A DNA stretch of 64,000 nt from Mycolicibacter engbaekii. GTDB lineage: Bacteria; Actinomycetota; Actinomycetes; Mycobacteriales; Mycobacteriaceae. The notes beneath the pieces were generated by a model. The model was given only the letters and a program-made list of their open reading frames with translations, did not search any database and was not told the origin of the DNA. The position numbers were made by a program, and so were the translations under genes. Shown here in pieces: positions 42,650-51,066 of this stretch (the first letter of the stretch is position 1; every line of letters begins with the position of its first letter). The stretch spans positions 78,224 to 142,223 of the forward strand of contig NZ_LQOT01000073.1 in assembly GCF_002101585.1 (NCBI RefSeq). The letters run 5' to 3'.

Positions 42650-43449
42650 TGACCGGCGCCACGGCCGCGGAGTTGCTCGCGGCGGTCGAACAGTCACCGG
42701 CTGCGGCGGCAGCGCACGATCGGGCCGGCTGGACCGGGCTGTTCAGCGCCGACGGCCGGGTGGAAGATCCGGTGGGCTCACGCCCGCATATCGGCGCCGA
42801 GCAGATCGGGCGGTTCTACGACACCTTCATCGGACCGCGCGACATCACGTTTCACCGTGACCTCGACATCGTGCATGAGAGCACCGTCATCCGTGACCTG
42901 GAACTGGAGGTCGCGATGGGACAGGCGGTCACCATGCACATTCCGGCAATCCTGCGCTACGACCTGAAAGAGTCTGCGGGACAATGGAAGATGTTGCGCC
43001 TGCAGGCCTTCTGGGAGCTTCCGGCCATGGTGCGTCAGTTTCTCGGCTCCGGTGTCGCGGCAGTGCCCGCCGGCGTCGAGCTGGCCAGAGCGTTGCTGCG
43101 CAATCAGGGACTGTCCGGCGCGGCCGGTTTCGCCACCGGATTCCGCCGGCCGGCCGGCGCGGGCAAGGACACGGTGCGGGCGTTCCTCGACGCGCTCGCC
43201 GCCGGCGACCCCGCCACCGCCAGCACTCTGCTGGCACCTGGCGCCGCCGTCACGTGCGGCGATGACGCCGCCGTCGAGCTCTCCAAGCTCGCGACACTGC
43301 AGGCCGGCGCGCGTCCGGTCAAGATGGTGGCCGCCGGCGGCACGGTCGCGGTGTCGACCAGCTCGGCGCAGCGGCGCGCCGTGCTCTTCATCGACGTAAC
43401 GGGCCGGGCCGGGCCCATCAGGGCGGTCCGCTGTTTCGCAGCATCCTGA
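42649..43449 (+). CDS. SnoaL-like/NTF2-fold conserved protein (Rv2042c type)
   Basis: 266 residues. Residues 1-120 form an NTF2/SnoaL-type cone (WTGLFSADGRVEDPVGSRPHIG, then strands ending KMLRLQAFWELP); a shorter repeat (VRAFLDALAAGDPATASTLLAP) may form a second NTF2-like domain after about 165. It overlaps pncA by one base and matches Rv2042c in order and size. No catalytic role is visible. In M. tuberculosis the sugar-binding protein Rv2041c follows directly; here five extra genes intervene. Confidence 0.82.
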   Translation: MTGATAAELLAAVEQSPAAAAAHDRAGWTGLFSADGRVEDPVGSRPHIGAEQIGRFYDTFIGPRDITFHRDLDIVHESTVIRDLELEVAMGQAVTMHIPAILRYDLKESAGQWKMLRLQAFWELPAMVRQFLGSGVAAVPAGVELARALLRNQGLSGAAGFATGFRRPAGAGKDTVRAFLDALAAGDPATASTLLAPGAAVTCGDDAAVELSKLATLQAGARPVKMVAAGGTVAVSTSSAQRRAVLFIDVTGRAGPIRAVRCFAAS

Positions 43450-43480
43450 GCCGCCCTGGCGGCGGCGATAAACTCGGTAC

Positions 43481-43912
43481 GTGCCGAGCTTTCGTATCGC
43501 CGAAGTCGCGGAGCTGCTCGGTGTCAGCGACGACACCGTCCGCCGCTGGGTGGATTCCGGCCGCCTGCCGCTGACGGCAGGCAGCGGGCCCCGCACGGTC
43601 GACGGGGCGGAGCTGGCCCGCTTCGCCCAGGAGCGCGCCTCGGCCCAAGGGGTGTCACGCAGTCCGGTGGTGGGTCAGTCGGCGCGCAACCGGATGGCCG
43701 GGCTGGTCACCAAGGTCACCCGCGACACGGTGATGGCGCAGGTCGAGGTCCAGGCCGGACCGTTCCGGCTGGTCTCCCTGGTCAGCAGGGAAGCCGCCGA
43801 CGAACTGCAGCTGGAACCGGGCAGCCTGGTGGTGGCCTCGGTCAAGGCCACCGACGTCGTCGTCGACCTGCCCCGGCGGGCCGGTTCGGCCGGCGCCAAC
43901 GAGGTCGGCTGA
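43481..43912 (+). CDS. Mop-domain regulator with MerR-like HTH
   Basis: 143 residues. An N-terminal excisionase/MerR-like helix-turn-helix (FRIAEVAELLGVSDDTVRRWVDSGRLP) is followed by a Mop (molybdate/TOBE) domain (SARNRMAGLVTKVTRDTVMAQVEVQAGPFRLVSLVS). Proteins of this type bind molybdate or act as molybdate-responsive regulators (MopI/ModE-like). No molybdate transport gene lies nearby. Stop is one base from the convergent DoxX-like gene. Confidence 0.82.
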   Translation: MPSFRIAEVAELLGVSDDTVRRWVDSGRLPLTAGSGPRTVDGAELARFAQERASAQGVSRSPVVGQSARNRMAGLVTKVTRDTVMAQVEVQAGPFRLVSLVSREAADELQLEPGSLVVASVKATDVVVDLPRRAGSAGANEVG

Positions 43913-43913
43913 C

Positions 43914-44267
43914 TCACGCCAGCAGCACCGCCAGCGAGGCCGCCGACGCCAGCAGATACGCCGCCGGAAACCCGATATTGTGCAGCACCCCGGTCCGGAC
44001 GTGGGTCGCGACGGCCCCGATGAAAAAGGCCACCAGCCCGGCCGCGGCGGCGACACCGATCAACCGAACGCCCGCCAGACCGATGAGCAGTCCGACGCCC
44101 CCGGCCAGTTTCAGCCCGCCCAACACCGGAATCCACCTCCGCGGTACGCCGACCTCGGCCGAATTGGCCACGACGAATTGCGCGGGAACGAAGTCCGCGA
44201 CGGCGACGGCAATGGTGATCGCCGCAGTGACCACGATTGTCACCACGCTCACGGTCGGTACGCTCAT
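43914..44267 (-). CDS. DoxX-like membrane protein
   Basis: 117 residues with four membrane helices; GLKLAGGVGLLIGLAG and ANSAEVGVPRRWIPVLG match DoxX/DoxX-like proteins. The ATG at 44267 follows AAGGAG seven bases upstream. It is divergent from an ECF41-like sigma factor, and a promoter resembling the ECF41 consensus precedes it. Family members have been tied to redox handling of sulfur or quinone, but the function here is unknown. Confidence 0.8.
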   Translation of the reverse strand: MSVPTVSVVTIVVTAAITIAVAVADFVPAQFVVANSAEVGVPRRWIPVLGGLKLAGGVGLLIGLAGVRLIGVAAAAGLVAFFIGAVATHVRTGVLHNIGFPAAYLLASAASLAVLLA

Positions 44268-44311
44268 GATGTTGCTCCTTGTGTCGTCAATGGATGTGGC
44301 TCTATCCCTGT

Positions 44312-44338
44312 GACGACTCCCGGAAGGGAAAGGTGACC
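44312..44338 (-). promoter_or_regulatory. Candidate ECF41-type promoter of the DoxX-like gene
   Basis: Reading the minus strand, GGTCACC (44338-44332) is followed by a 16-base spacer and CGTC (44315-44312). This resembles the ECF41 consensus as I recall it (TGTCACA, about 16 bases, CGTC). Also GTCGTCA (44283-44289) and TGACGAC (44311-44317) form a seven-base inverted repeat in the same gap. The sigma gene starts two bases from the -35. Confidence 0.45.
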
Positions 44339-44339
44339 C

Positions 44340-45278
44340 ATGGGCAACACCGACGGTTTGGCCCGACGGTTCGAAGACAACCGCCACCGCCTGCACTCGG
44401 TGGCGTTTCATGTGCTCGGCTCGGCCGCCGACGCCGAGGACGCCGTCCAAGCGGCCTGGCTCAAGGCCAGCCGTGCCGACTATGCGGCGGTGGACAATCT
44501 GCCCGGGTGGCTGACCACCATCACCGCCCGCGTCTCCGTCGATGCGTTGCGCGCCCGCTCGCGTCGCATCGAGCAACCCCTGCCCGAGCCATCCGAGCTC
44601 AACGGCAGCACGGCTTTTGCCGTGCCCGCCGCCGACGAGGAGGTGTTGCGCAGCGAGGCCGTCAGCCGCGCCCTGCTGGTGGTGCTGGACCGGTTGTCGC
44701 CGTCCCAGCGGGTGGCTTTCGTGCTGCACGACGTGTTCGACGTGCCGTTCGAAGACATCGGTGACGTGCTGGACCGCTCACCGGAGGCGGCCAAGAAACT
44801 GGCCAGCCGTGCCCGGGCCCGCCTGCGCGACACCTCGGGCGAGCCACCACGACGCCGCGCCGAACACCTGCGGGTGGTGAGCGCGTTCCTGGCCGCCTCG
44901 CGCGGGGGTGACATCCCGGCGCTGCTGGAGATGCTGGCGCCCGACGTCGTGCGGCGTGTCGATCCGGTTCTGGTGCCTGCCGGGGTGCCCACGCAGATGC
45001 GCGGCGCCGCCGACGTCGCACAGGAGACCCGAAGCTTCACCGGTCGCGCAGAGGTGGGCGCGGTGCTGATCGTCGACGGCGCGCCGAGCATCGCGATCGC
45101 CCCCGGAGGCCGGCTGTTTGCCCTGCTGCGCATCGGAATCGGCGATGACGGCCGGATTCACACCATCGACATCACCGGCGATCGGAAGCGGTTGCGCACC
45201 GCGACGCTGCACCTGCCGGGGGCGGATCTGCCGCCAGAACACGCGACAGCCGCTCGCCGCGGCCCGGTTCTGCTTTGA
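44340..45278 (+). CDS. ECF sigma factor, ECF41/SigJ-like, with SnoaL C-terminus
   Basis: 312 residues. Sigma region 2 (about 10-75, FHVLGSAADAEDAVQAAWLKASR) and region 4 (about 105-165, DRLSPSQRVAFVLHDVFDVPFEDIGDVL) are followed by a SnoaL-like domain (about 175-300) that in ECF41/SigJ proteins modulates activity in place of an anti-sigma factor. It is divergent from a DoxX-like gene, a partner type often found with this group. M. tuberculosis SigJ has the same length. Likely activates the divergent gene. Confidence 0.85.
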   Translation: MGNTDGLARRFEDNRHRLHSVAFHVLGSAADAEDAVQAAWLKASRADYAAVDNLPGWLTTITARVSVDALRARSRRIEQPLPEPSELNGSTAFAVPAADEEVLRSEAVSRALLVVLDRLSPSQRVAFVLHDVFDVPFEDIGDVLDRSPEAAKKLASRARARLRDTSGEPPRRRAEHLRVVSAFLAASRGGDIPALLEMLAPDVVRRVDPVLVPAGVPTQMRGAADVAQETRSFTGRAEVGAVLIVDGAPSIAIAPGGRLFALLRIGIGDDGRIHTIDITGDRKRLRTATLHLPGADLPPEHATAARRGPVLL

Positions 45279-45315
45279 TGGGTCACGCGAAACCGATGTG
45301 TGAGGGGGACAGCCC

Positions 45316-46056
45316 GTGCCAGATCAGACCGCTGCTGCCGAGGAGACGACGGCGGAGGTGCAACCGCCGGCGGTGACGGCCCGCGGCATCACGATGACCG
45401 GGCCGTGGGGGCGGGTCTTCGGGCCATTGGACCTCGACATTCCGGCCGGCGGCGTCACCTTGCTGATCGGTCCGCCCGGGTCCGGACGCACCGCGCTGCT
45501 GATGAACCTCGCCGGCCGGATGAAGCCCTCTGCCGGCACGCTCACGGTGTTAGGCCAGAGCAAAGCGCGCAGCATCTTCGGTCTGGCCGCGCTGGCCGGG
45601 ATAGCGGAGCTGGATGAGATTTTCGAGTCGGTGACGGTCGGGGACCTGATCACCGAGAAGGTCCGCTGGGACGCACCGTGGTACCGCCTGGTGCGTCGGG
45701 CCGGTGATGCCGAGCGCGACGCGATCTGCGCCCCGGTCTTCGGCGATGTGCCGATGCCGCAACTGCACGACTACGTCGACCAGCTCGACGAACTGACTGG
45801 CCTGCTGCTGCGTATTGCGCTGGCCAACACCAAGCGCCCCCCGCTGCTGGTGGTCGGCAGCATCGATGAAGTCACCAATGACCGCGACCGCGCCACCCTG
45901 GTCCAGCGGTTGGTGGTTCTGGGCGGGCAGCAGACCGTGATCACCGCCTCGGCAAACCTGCTCGGCGAGGAATCCGGCGTCACCACACAGATCGCCGTCG
46001 ACGCCCTCGAGCGCGCCGAGCTCACCCACGGCCGACACGAGAAGGGGAACCACTGA
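45316..46056 (+). CDS. Degenerate ABC-type ATPase
   Basis: 246 residues. An ABC-ATPase-like fold with GPPGSGRTALLMNLAGRMKP as the P-loop; the invariant lysine is arginine. The signature motif is degenerate (DELTGLL instead of LSGGQ) and the Walker B region is LLVVGSIDEV. It may bind nucleotide weakly or act as a regulatory partner. GTG 45316. Directly followed by a YhgE-type membrane protein, an obvious partner. Not found beside Rv2041c in M. tuberculosis. Confidence 0.7.
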   Translation: MPDQTAAAEETTAEVQPPAVTARGITMTGPWGRVFGPLDLDIPAGGVTLLIGPPGSGRTALLMNLAGRMKPSAGTLTVLGQSKARSIFGLAALAGIAELDEIFESVTVGDLITEKVRWDAPWYRLVRRAGDAERDAICAPVFGDVPMPQLHDYVDQLDELTGLLLRIALANTKRPPLLVVGSIDEVTNDRDRATLVQRLVVLGGQQTVITASANLLGEESGVTTQIAVDALERAELTHGRHEKGNH

Positions 46057-46058
46057 GC

Positions 46059-47972
46059 ATGCTCGCCGGAATGTCGCTGGGCACCGACCTCAAACGCTAT
46101 TCGCGGGGCACCATGCCGCGGCTGGCGCTGGTCATCATCATCGTGCTGCCCCTGCTGTACGGGGCGATGTATCTGTGGGCGTTCTGGAATCCGTTCGCCG
46201 CCATCGACAAGATCCCGGTTGCCCTGGTCAACGAAGACACCGGCGCGCAGGTCTCCGACCAGCCGGTGCACGCCGGGGACGAGGTGACTCGCGCCCTGGT
46301 CGACTCCGGCCAGCTGGATCTGCACCAGGTCTCCCAGAGCGAGGCCGTCAAGGGGGTGTCCGACGGCACCTACTATTTCTCGATCACCCTGCCGGCCGAT
46401 TTCAGCGCCGCCGTGGTGTCTCCGGCAGGACCGCATCCGCAGAAGGCGCAGATTCAGTTCCGCTTCAACGACGCCAACAACTATCTGGCGTCGGTCATGG
46501 GACAAAACGCCGCCCGCGAGGTCCTCAACGAAGTGAGCGCCAAAGTCGGCCAGCAGGTGATCGGCACCGCCCTGACCCAGGTGACCGACGAGGTCCGCCA
46601 GGCTGCCGACGGCGCGGGCCAACTCGCTGAGGGCTCAAGCGCTTTGGCCACCAACCTGGGCACAGCGCGGGACGGTTCCGCCGCGCTCGCCGACGGAATC
46701 CGCCAGCTGGCCACGGGGGTGCACCAGGCCACCGACCCGCTGCTCAAAGTGACCGAAGACCTCGCCGCCAAGGGGTTCGACCCCAATGCCGCCGGTGCGG
46801 CCGCCGCCGGTCTCGGTGCCGACCTCACGACGCTGACCGACCGGATCGCTTCGCTCAACGTCAACTACCAGCAGGCCGCCGGCGTCGTCGACCAGGTGGT
46901 CGACAGCCTGCGTGCCAACCCCGATCCCGCGGTCCAAGCACTGGCCGACACCCTTGCCGGGGCCCAGCGGCTCCTCGACGTCGCGGGTATCGACCCGGCC
47001 ACCGACGAGGGCCTGGCGCACCTGCGCGCCAACACTCAACAGCTTGAGAACGACCTGGCCGACCCCGGCAGCGGCCTGCGCACGTTCATGACACATGCCC
47101 TCGACGGCGGCCTGCACGCCGACCTGGTCGCGCTGCGCGACGGGGCGACCGCGCTGCAAGCCGGAGCGAATCAGCTCAGCGACGGGCTGGTTCAGCTGAC
47201 CGACGGCAGCAATCAGCTCAAGGACGGTGCTGCGCAGCTGGCCGCGGGGCTGGGCGAGGCCGATCAGCGGGCCTCGACGATCACCGACCAGCAGCGCGTC
47301 CAGGTGGCCCAGATCCTGGCCAGTCCGGTGGGGGTGGACATGGACTTCACCCATCACGCCGCCACCTTCGGCACCGGATTCGCACCGTTCTTTCTGCCGC
47401 TGGCACTGTTCATCGGCGCGCTCATCGTCTGGATGCTGTTGACTCCGTTGCAGACCCGCGCCATCGTCAGCGGCCTCGGTGCGTTGCGGGTGGTGCTCGC
47501 CTCGTACTGGCCGGCCCTGCTGCTGGGGCTGTGCCAAGTGCTGCTGATGTATACCGTCGTGCACTTCGGGGTGGGGTTGCAAGCCCGGCACGCTGCCGGA
47601 ATGGTCGCCTTCCTGGCGTTGATCGCGGCAGCCTTCCTCGCGATGATCCAGGCGTTCAACGCGGTGCTGGGGGTGGCCGTCGGCCGGGTCTTCACGTTGG
47701 CCTTCCTGATGTTCCAGCTGGTGTCGTCCGGCGGGGTCTATCCCGTGGAGACCACCGCGAAGCCCTTCCAGATCCTGCACCCCTACGACCCGATGACGTA
47801 CGCGGTCAACGGGTTGCGTCAGCTGACCGTCGGCGGCGTCGACGAGCGGTTGTGGATGTCGGTGGCCGTGCTGGCGGGCATCCTGGTGCTTTCGCTGCTG
47901 GCCAGTTCCTGGGCCGCCCGACGCGACCGCCAGTACACCCTCGAACGCCTCTACCCCCCGATCGAAGTGTGA
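46059..47972 (+). CDS. YhgE/Pip-domain membrane protein
   Basis: 637 residues. First helix (about residues 20-42), a long extracellular region with coiled-coil and ladder-type segments (GAGQLAEGSSALATNLG, GANQLSDGLVQLTDGSNQLKDGAAQLAAGL), then five helices in the C-terminal third (about 440-630), as in YhgE/Pip and EsaA-like proteins and ABC-2-type permeases. With the adjacent ATPase it resembles a two-gene export system. Its stop overlaps the sugar-binding protein start (GTGA). Confidence 0.8.
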   Translation: MLAGMSLGTDLKRYSRGTMPRLALVIIIVLPLLYGAMYLWAFWNPFAAIDKIPVALVNEDTGAQVSDQPVHAGDEVTRALVDSGQLDLHQVSQSEAVKGVSDGTYYFSITLPADFSAAVVSPAGPHPQKAQIQFRFNDANNYLASVMGQNAAREVLNEVSAKVGQQVIGTALTQVTDEVRQAADGAGQLAEGSSALATNLGTARDGSAALADGIRQLATGVHQATDPLLKVTEDLAAKGFDPNAAGAAAAGLGADLTTLTDRIASLNVNYQQAAGVVDQVVDSLRANPDPAVQALADTLAGAQRLLDVAGIDPATDEGLAHLRANTQQLENDLADPGSGLRTFMTHALDGGLHADLVALRDGATALQAGANQLSDGLVQLTDGSNQLKDGAAQLAAGLGEADQRASTITDQQRVQVAQILASPVGVDMDFTHHAATFGTGFAPFFLPLALFIGALIVWMLLTPLQTRAIVSGLGALRVVLASYWPALLLGLCQVLLMYTVVHFGVGLQARHAAGMVAFLALIAAAFLAMIQAFNAVLGVAVGRVFTLAFLMFQLVSSGGVYPVETTAKPFQILHPYDPMTYAVNGLRQLTVGGVDERLWMSVAVLAGILVLSLLASSWAARRDRQYTLERLYPPIEV

Positions 47973-49324
47973 CCGCGGCGCCGGCGACACCTTCGGGCGG
48001 GCGAGTCCTGCCTCGGCGCACCGTGCTGCGGTGCGCCGGGGCGCTCGGTGCGGCCGCCCTGGTCCCGTGGACGCCGGCCTGCGGCACCGACGACGACGCG
48101 CTGACGTTCTATTTCGCGGCCAACCCCGAAGAGGCCGACGCCCGGATGCGCATCGTCACCGCCTTCGAACGCGAGCACCCCGAGGTTCGGGTCCGCACGA
48201 TATTGGCCGGCGGCGATCCGACGCAGCAGATCTCGACGTTCTGCGCCGGCGGCAAGTGCCCGGATGTGCTGATGGCCTGGGAGTTCAACTTCGCCGGGCT
48301 TGCCGACCGCGGGGTGTTGTTGGATCTGAACGGCCTGCTGGAACGGGATCGGCGGTTCGGGGCGGCGTTGCATGCCGACAGCTACCCGGCGCTGTATGAG
48401 ACATTCGGCTTCGAAGGCGGCCAGTACGCGTTTCCGGAGCAGTGGTCGGGCGCGTTCTTGTTCTACAACACCAGGATCTTCGCCGAAGCCGGTGTGCCAC
48501 CGCCGCCGGGCCGTTGGGACCAGCCCTGGAGCTTCGACGAATTCCTCGCCACCGCAACCGCTCTGACCCACCGTTCCGGAAACGGACGGGTCACCCAGTG
48601 GGGCTTCGTCGACACCTGGTCTGCGCCCTATACCGCGGCGCTGTTCGGCATGAACAACGGCACCCCGTGGGCGGTACCGCGGGTCAACCCGACCCACCTC
48701 AACTTCGACGACGACGACTTTCTGGCCGGCATCCAGTTCTACGCCGACCTGGCCAACGTGCATCGGGTGGCGCCGGCCGCCGCAGACACCCAGTCGATCT
48801 CCACGATGGGCCTGTTCACCGCCGGCAAAGCTGCGATGGCCCTCGGCGGGCATTGGCGCTACCAAACGTTCGTCCATGCCGAGGAGCTGGACTTCGACGT
48901 CGCGGTGCTCCCGACCGGGCCCGGCGCCGCAGCCAAGGGCAGGGCGGCTCGATCCGCCATCGGCAGCACCGGTCTGGCCATTGCCGCCGACAGTCGGCGC
49001 CGCGAACAGGCCTGGGAGTTCGTCAAATTCGCCACCGGGCCGGTGGGACAGTCGCTGATCGCCGAATCCGGACTGTTCGTGCCGGTGTTGCGTTCGGCGA
49101 TCGCCTCACCGGGCTTCACCGCCGCCCACGCGGGGATCTCCAACCTGGCGGTGCTGACCGGCGGGCCGGCGCATTCCGAGGGGTTGCCGATCACCCCGGA
49201 CTGGCAGAAGGTCCACGCCCTGATGGACCGGGCCATCGGTCCGGTCCTGCGCGGCTCGCGGCCCGCGTCGAGCCTCAAGCACGGGCTGACCCCGCAGATC
49301 GACGAAGTGTTGGCCGCCCCATGA
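47969..49324 (+). CDS. Sugar ABC transporter substrate-binding lipoprotein
   Basis: 451 residues. The N-terminus RRTVLRCAGALGAAALVPWTPAC has twin arginines and a weak lipobox (TPAC), suggesting Tat-exported lipoprotein. The body is a type 1 extracellular solute-binding protein (family 1, like maltose-binding protein) with LTFYFAANPEEADARMRIVTAFEREHPEV and ALGGHWRYQT. Orthologous to Rv2041c. GTG 47969 overlaps the yhgE stop. Feeds a sugar, probably a disaccharide or sugar alcohol, to the permeases that follow. Confidence 0.87.
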   Translation: MTAAPATPSGGRVLPRRTVLRCAGALGAAALVPWTPACGTDDDALTFYFAANPEEADARMRIVTAFEREHPEVRVRTILAGGDPTQQISTFCAGGKCPDVLMAWEFNFAGLADRGVLLDLNGLLERDRRFGAALHADSYPALYETFGFEGGQYAFPEQWSGAFLFYNTRIFAEAGVPPPPGRWDQPWSFDEFLATATALTHRSGNGRVTQWGFVDTWSAPYTAALFGMNNGTPWAVPRVNPTHLNFDDDDFLAGIQFYADLANVHRVAPAAADTQSISTMGLFTAGKAAMALGGHWRYQTFVHAEELDFDVAVLPTGPGAAAKGRAARSAIGSTGLAIAADSRRREQAWEFVKFATGPVGQSLIAESGLFVPVLRSAIASPGFTAAHAGISNLAVLTGGPAHSEGLPITPDWQKVHALMDRAIGPVLRGSRPASSLKHGLTPQIDEVLAAP

Positions 49325-50205
49325 ATCCGACCCGCAGCCGGTCCCGCGCAGGACGCTGGTTCATCGCGCCGAACCTGTTGGCCGTCGCGGTGTTCATGGC
49401 CTTTCCGCTGGGTTTCTCGCTCTATATGAGCTTCCAGCACTGGGATCTGTTCACGCCGCCGCAGTTCGTCGGCGCCGCCAACTATCGCGAGTTGTTCGCC
49501 GGCGATCCGTTGTTCGCGATCGCGGTGCGCAATACGACGGTGTTCACGCTCGGCAGCGTGGTCCCGACGGTGCTCATCAGTCTTGCGGTGGCCGGACTGC
49601 TGAACCGGCAGATCCGGGGAATCGGCCTGTTTCGGGCGATCGCCTTTCTCCCGCTGGCGGTGTCGTCGGTGGTGATCGCGGTGGTGTGGCAGTTCGTGTT
49701 CAACACCGACAACGGGCTGCTCAACATCATGCTCGGCTGGTTCGGCGTCGCCCCGGTTCCCTGGCTCACCGAGCCACATTGGGCGATGGTGTCGTTGTGT
49801 GTGGTCAGCGTCTGGAAGAGCGTGCCGTTTGCGACGGTGATCCTGCTGGCGGCCATGCAGGGCGTGCCCGAATCCCTGCATGAGGCGGCGCGTATCGACG
49901 GGGCGGGGGAGGTGCGCCGGTTCGTGTCGATCACGGTGCCGATGATCCGCGGCGCCGTGTGGTTCGTGGTGGTGATCTCGGTCATCAACGCCTTCCAGGC
50001 CTTCGACCTCGTCTACGTGCTCACCGGTAGCAGCGGGGGACCGGAGACCGGTACCTATGTGCTGGCCATCATGCTGTTTCAGCAGGCGTTCGCCTTCCTG
50101 AACTTCGGCTACGCATCCGCGCTGGCCTGGGCGATGTTCGCCGTTCTGCTGGTGCTCACCGTCATCCAGTTGCGGCTGTCCCGCCGGAATGCGGTGGAGC
50201 AGTGA
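49321..50205 (+). CDS. Sugar ABC transporter permease (MalF type)
   Basis: 294 residues with six membrane helices. The ATP-binding-subunit contact loop is present: EAARIDGAGEVRRFVSITVPMIR (EAA motif, around residues 185-210). The N-terminal helix contains VAVFMAFPLGFSLYMSF. Matches Rv2040c. Overlaps the binding protein and the next permease by four bases each. Confidence 0.9.
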   Translation: MNPTRSRSRAGRWFIAPNLLAVAVFMAFPLGFSLYMSFQHWDLFTPPQFVGAANYRELFAGDPLFAIAVRNTTVFTLGSVVPTVLISLAVAGLLNRQIRGIGLFRAIAFLPLAVSSVVIAVVWQFVFNTDNGLLNIMLGWFGVAPVPWLTEPHWAMVSLCVVSVWKSVPFATVILLAAMQGVPESLHEAARIDGAGEVRRFVSITVPMIRGAVWFVVVISVINAFQAFDLVYVLTGSSGGPETGTYVLAIMLFQQAFAFLNFGYASALAWAMFAVLLVLTVIQLRLSRRNAVEQ

Positions 50206-51053
50206 CGCCCCGCCACGCCGTGCCGCCGGGGCGGCACCGCATCGTCGGGCTGCTCGGCGCCTATACCGGGCTGGGGGCCGTTACCGCCTGCGCGCTGTTC
50301 CCGATTCTGTGGGCGCTGTCGGGCTCCCTGAAGCGCCAGGCCGAGATCAGCCAGCCCATCCTGCTACCGGCCCATCCGCAGTGGTCGAACTACCTTGAGG
50401 TGTTCGCCCGCATGCCGTTTTGGCGAATGCTGTTTAACACCGTCCTCTACGCCGGCTGCATCACCGCCGGGCAGGTGTTCTTCTGTTCCCTGGCGGGCTA
50501 TGCCTTTGCCCGGCTTCCGTTCACCGGCCGGGACAGCCTGTTCGTGCTCTATCTGGCGACGCTGATGGTGCCGTTGACGGTCACGGTGATTCCGCAGTTC
50601 ATCTTGATGCGGGTTTTCGGCTGGACCGACACCATGTGGGCGATGATCGTCCCCGGGCTGTTCGGCAGTGCCTTCGGCACCTACCTGATGCGCCAGTTCT
50701 TCGCCACCTTGCCCGTCGACATGGAAGAGGCGGCCATCTTGGACGGGTGCTCACCGTGGACCATCTATTGGCGGATCCTGTTGCCGCACGCTCGGCCCGC
50801 GGTGATGGTGCTGGCGGTCTTGACCTGGATCAACGTCTGGAATGATTTCCTGTGGCCGCTGTTGATGATTCAGCGCAAGGACATCGCTACCTTGACCCTG
50901 GGCCTGGTATGGATGCAGGGCGAGTACGTCGCCGAATGGCCGATACTCATGGCGGCGTCCATGCTGATGCTCGCGCCGCTGGTGGTGATCTACGCGGTCG
51001 CCCAGCGGGCCTTCGTCCGCGGGATCGCGGCGACCGGTTTCGGTGGACGGTAG
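50202..51053 (+). CDS. Sugar ABC transporter permease (MalG type)
   Basis: 283 residues with six membrane helices and the second EAA loop: EEAAILDGCSPWTIYWRILLPHARPA near residue 185. Closely follows the MalF-type permease and overlaps its stop, as in the Rv2039c position. Together they form the channel of a carbohydrate uptake system. Confidence 0.9.
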   Translation: MTPRHAVPPGRHRIVGLLGAYTGLGAVTACALFPILWALSGSLKRQAEISQPILLPAHPQWSNYLEVFARMPFWRMLFNTVLYAGCITAGQVFFCSLAGYAFARLPFTGRDSLFVLYLATLMVPLTVTVIPQFILMRVFGWTDTMWAMIVPGLFGSAFGTYLMRQFFATLPVDMEEAAILDGCSPWTIYWRILLPHARPAVMVLAVLTWINVWNDFLWPLLMIQRKDIATLTLGLVWMQGEYVAEWPILMAASMLMLAPLVVIYAVAQRAFVRGIAATGFGGR

Positions 51054-51066
51054 TCAGGAGAACGCG

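Noticed and set aside
47969..48080. Sugar-binding protein start farther upstream inside yhgE
   Set aside because: The longer frame reads through yhgE with shadow composition; GTG 47969 gives a signal peptide and an operon-type overlap.
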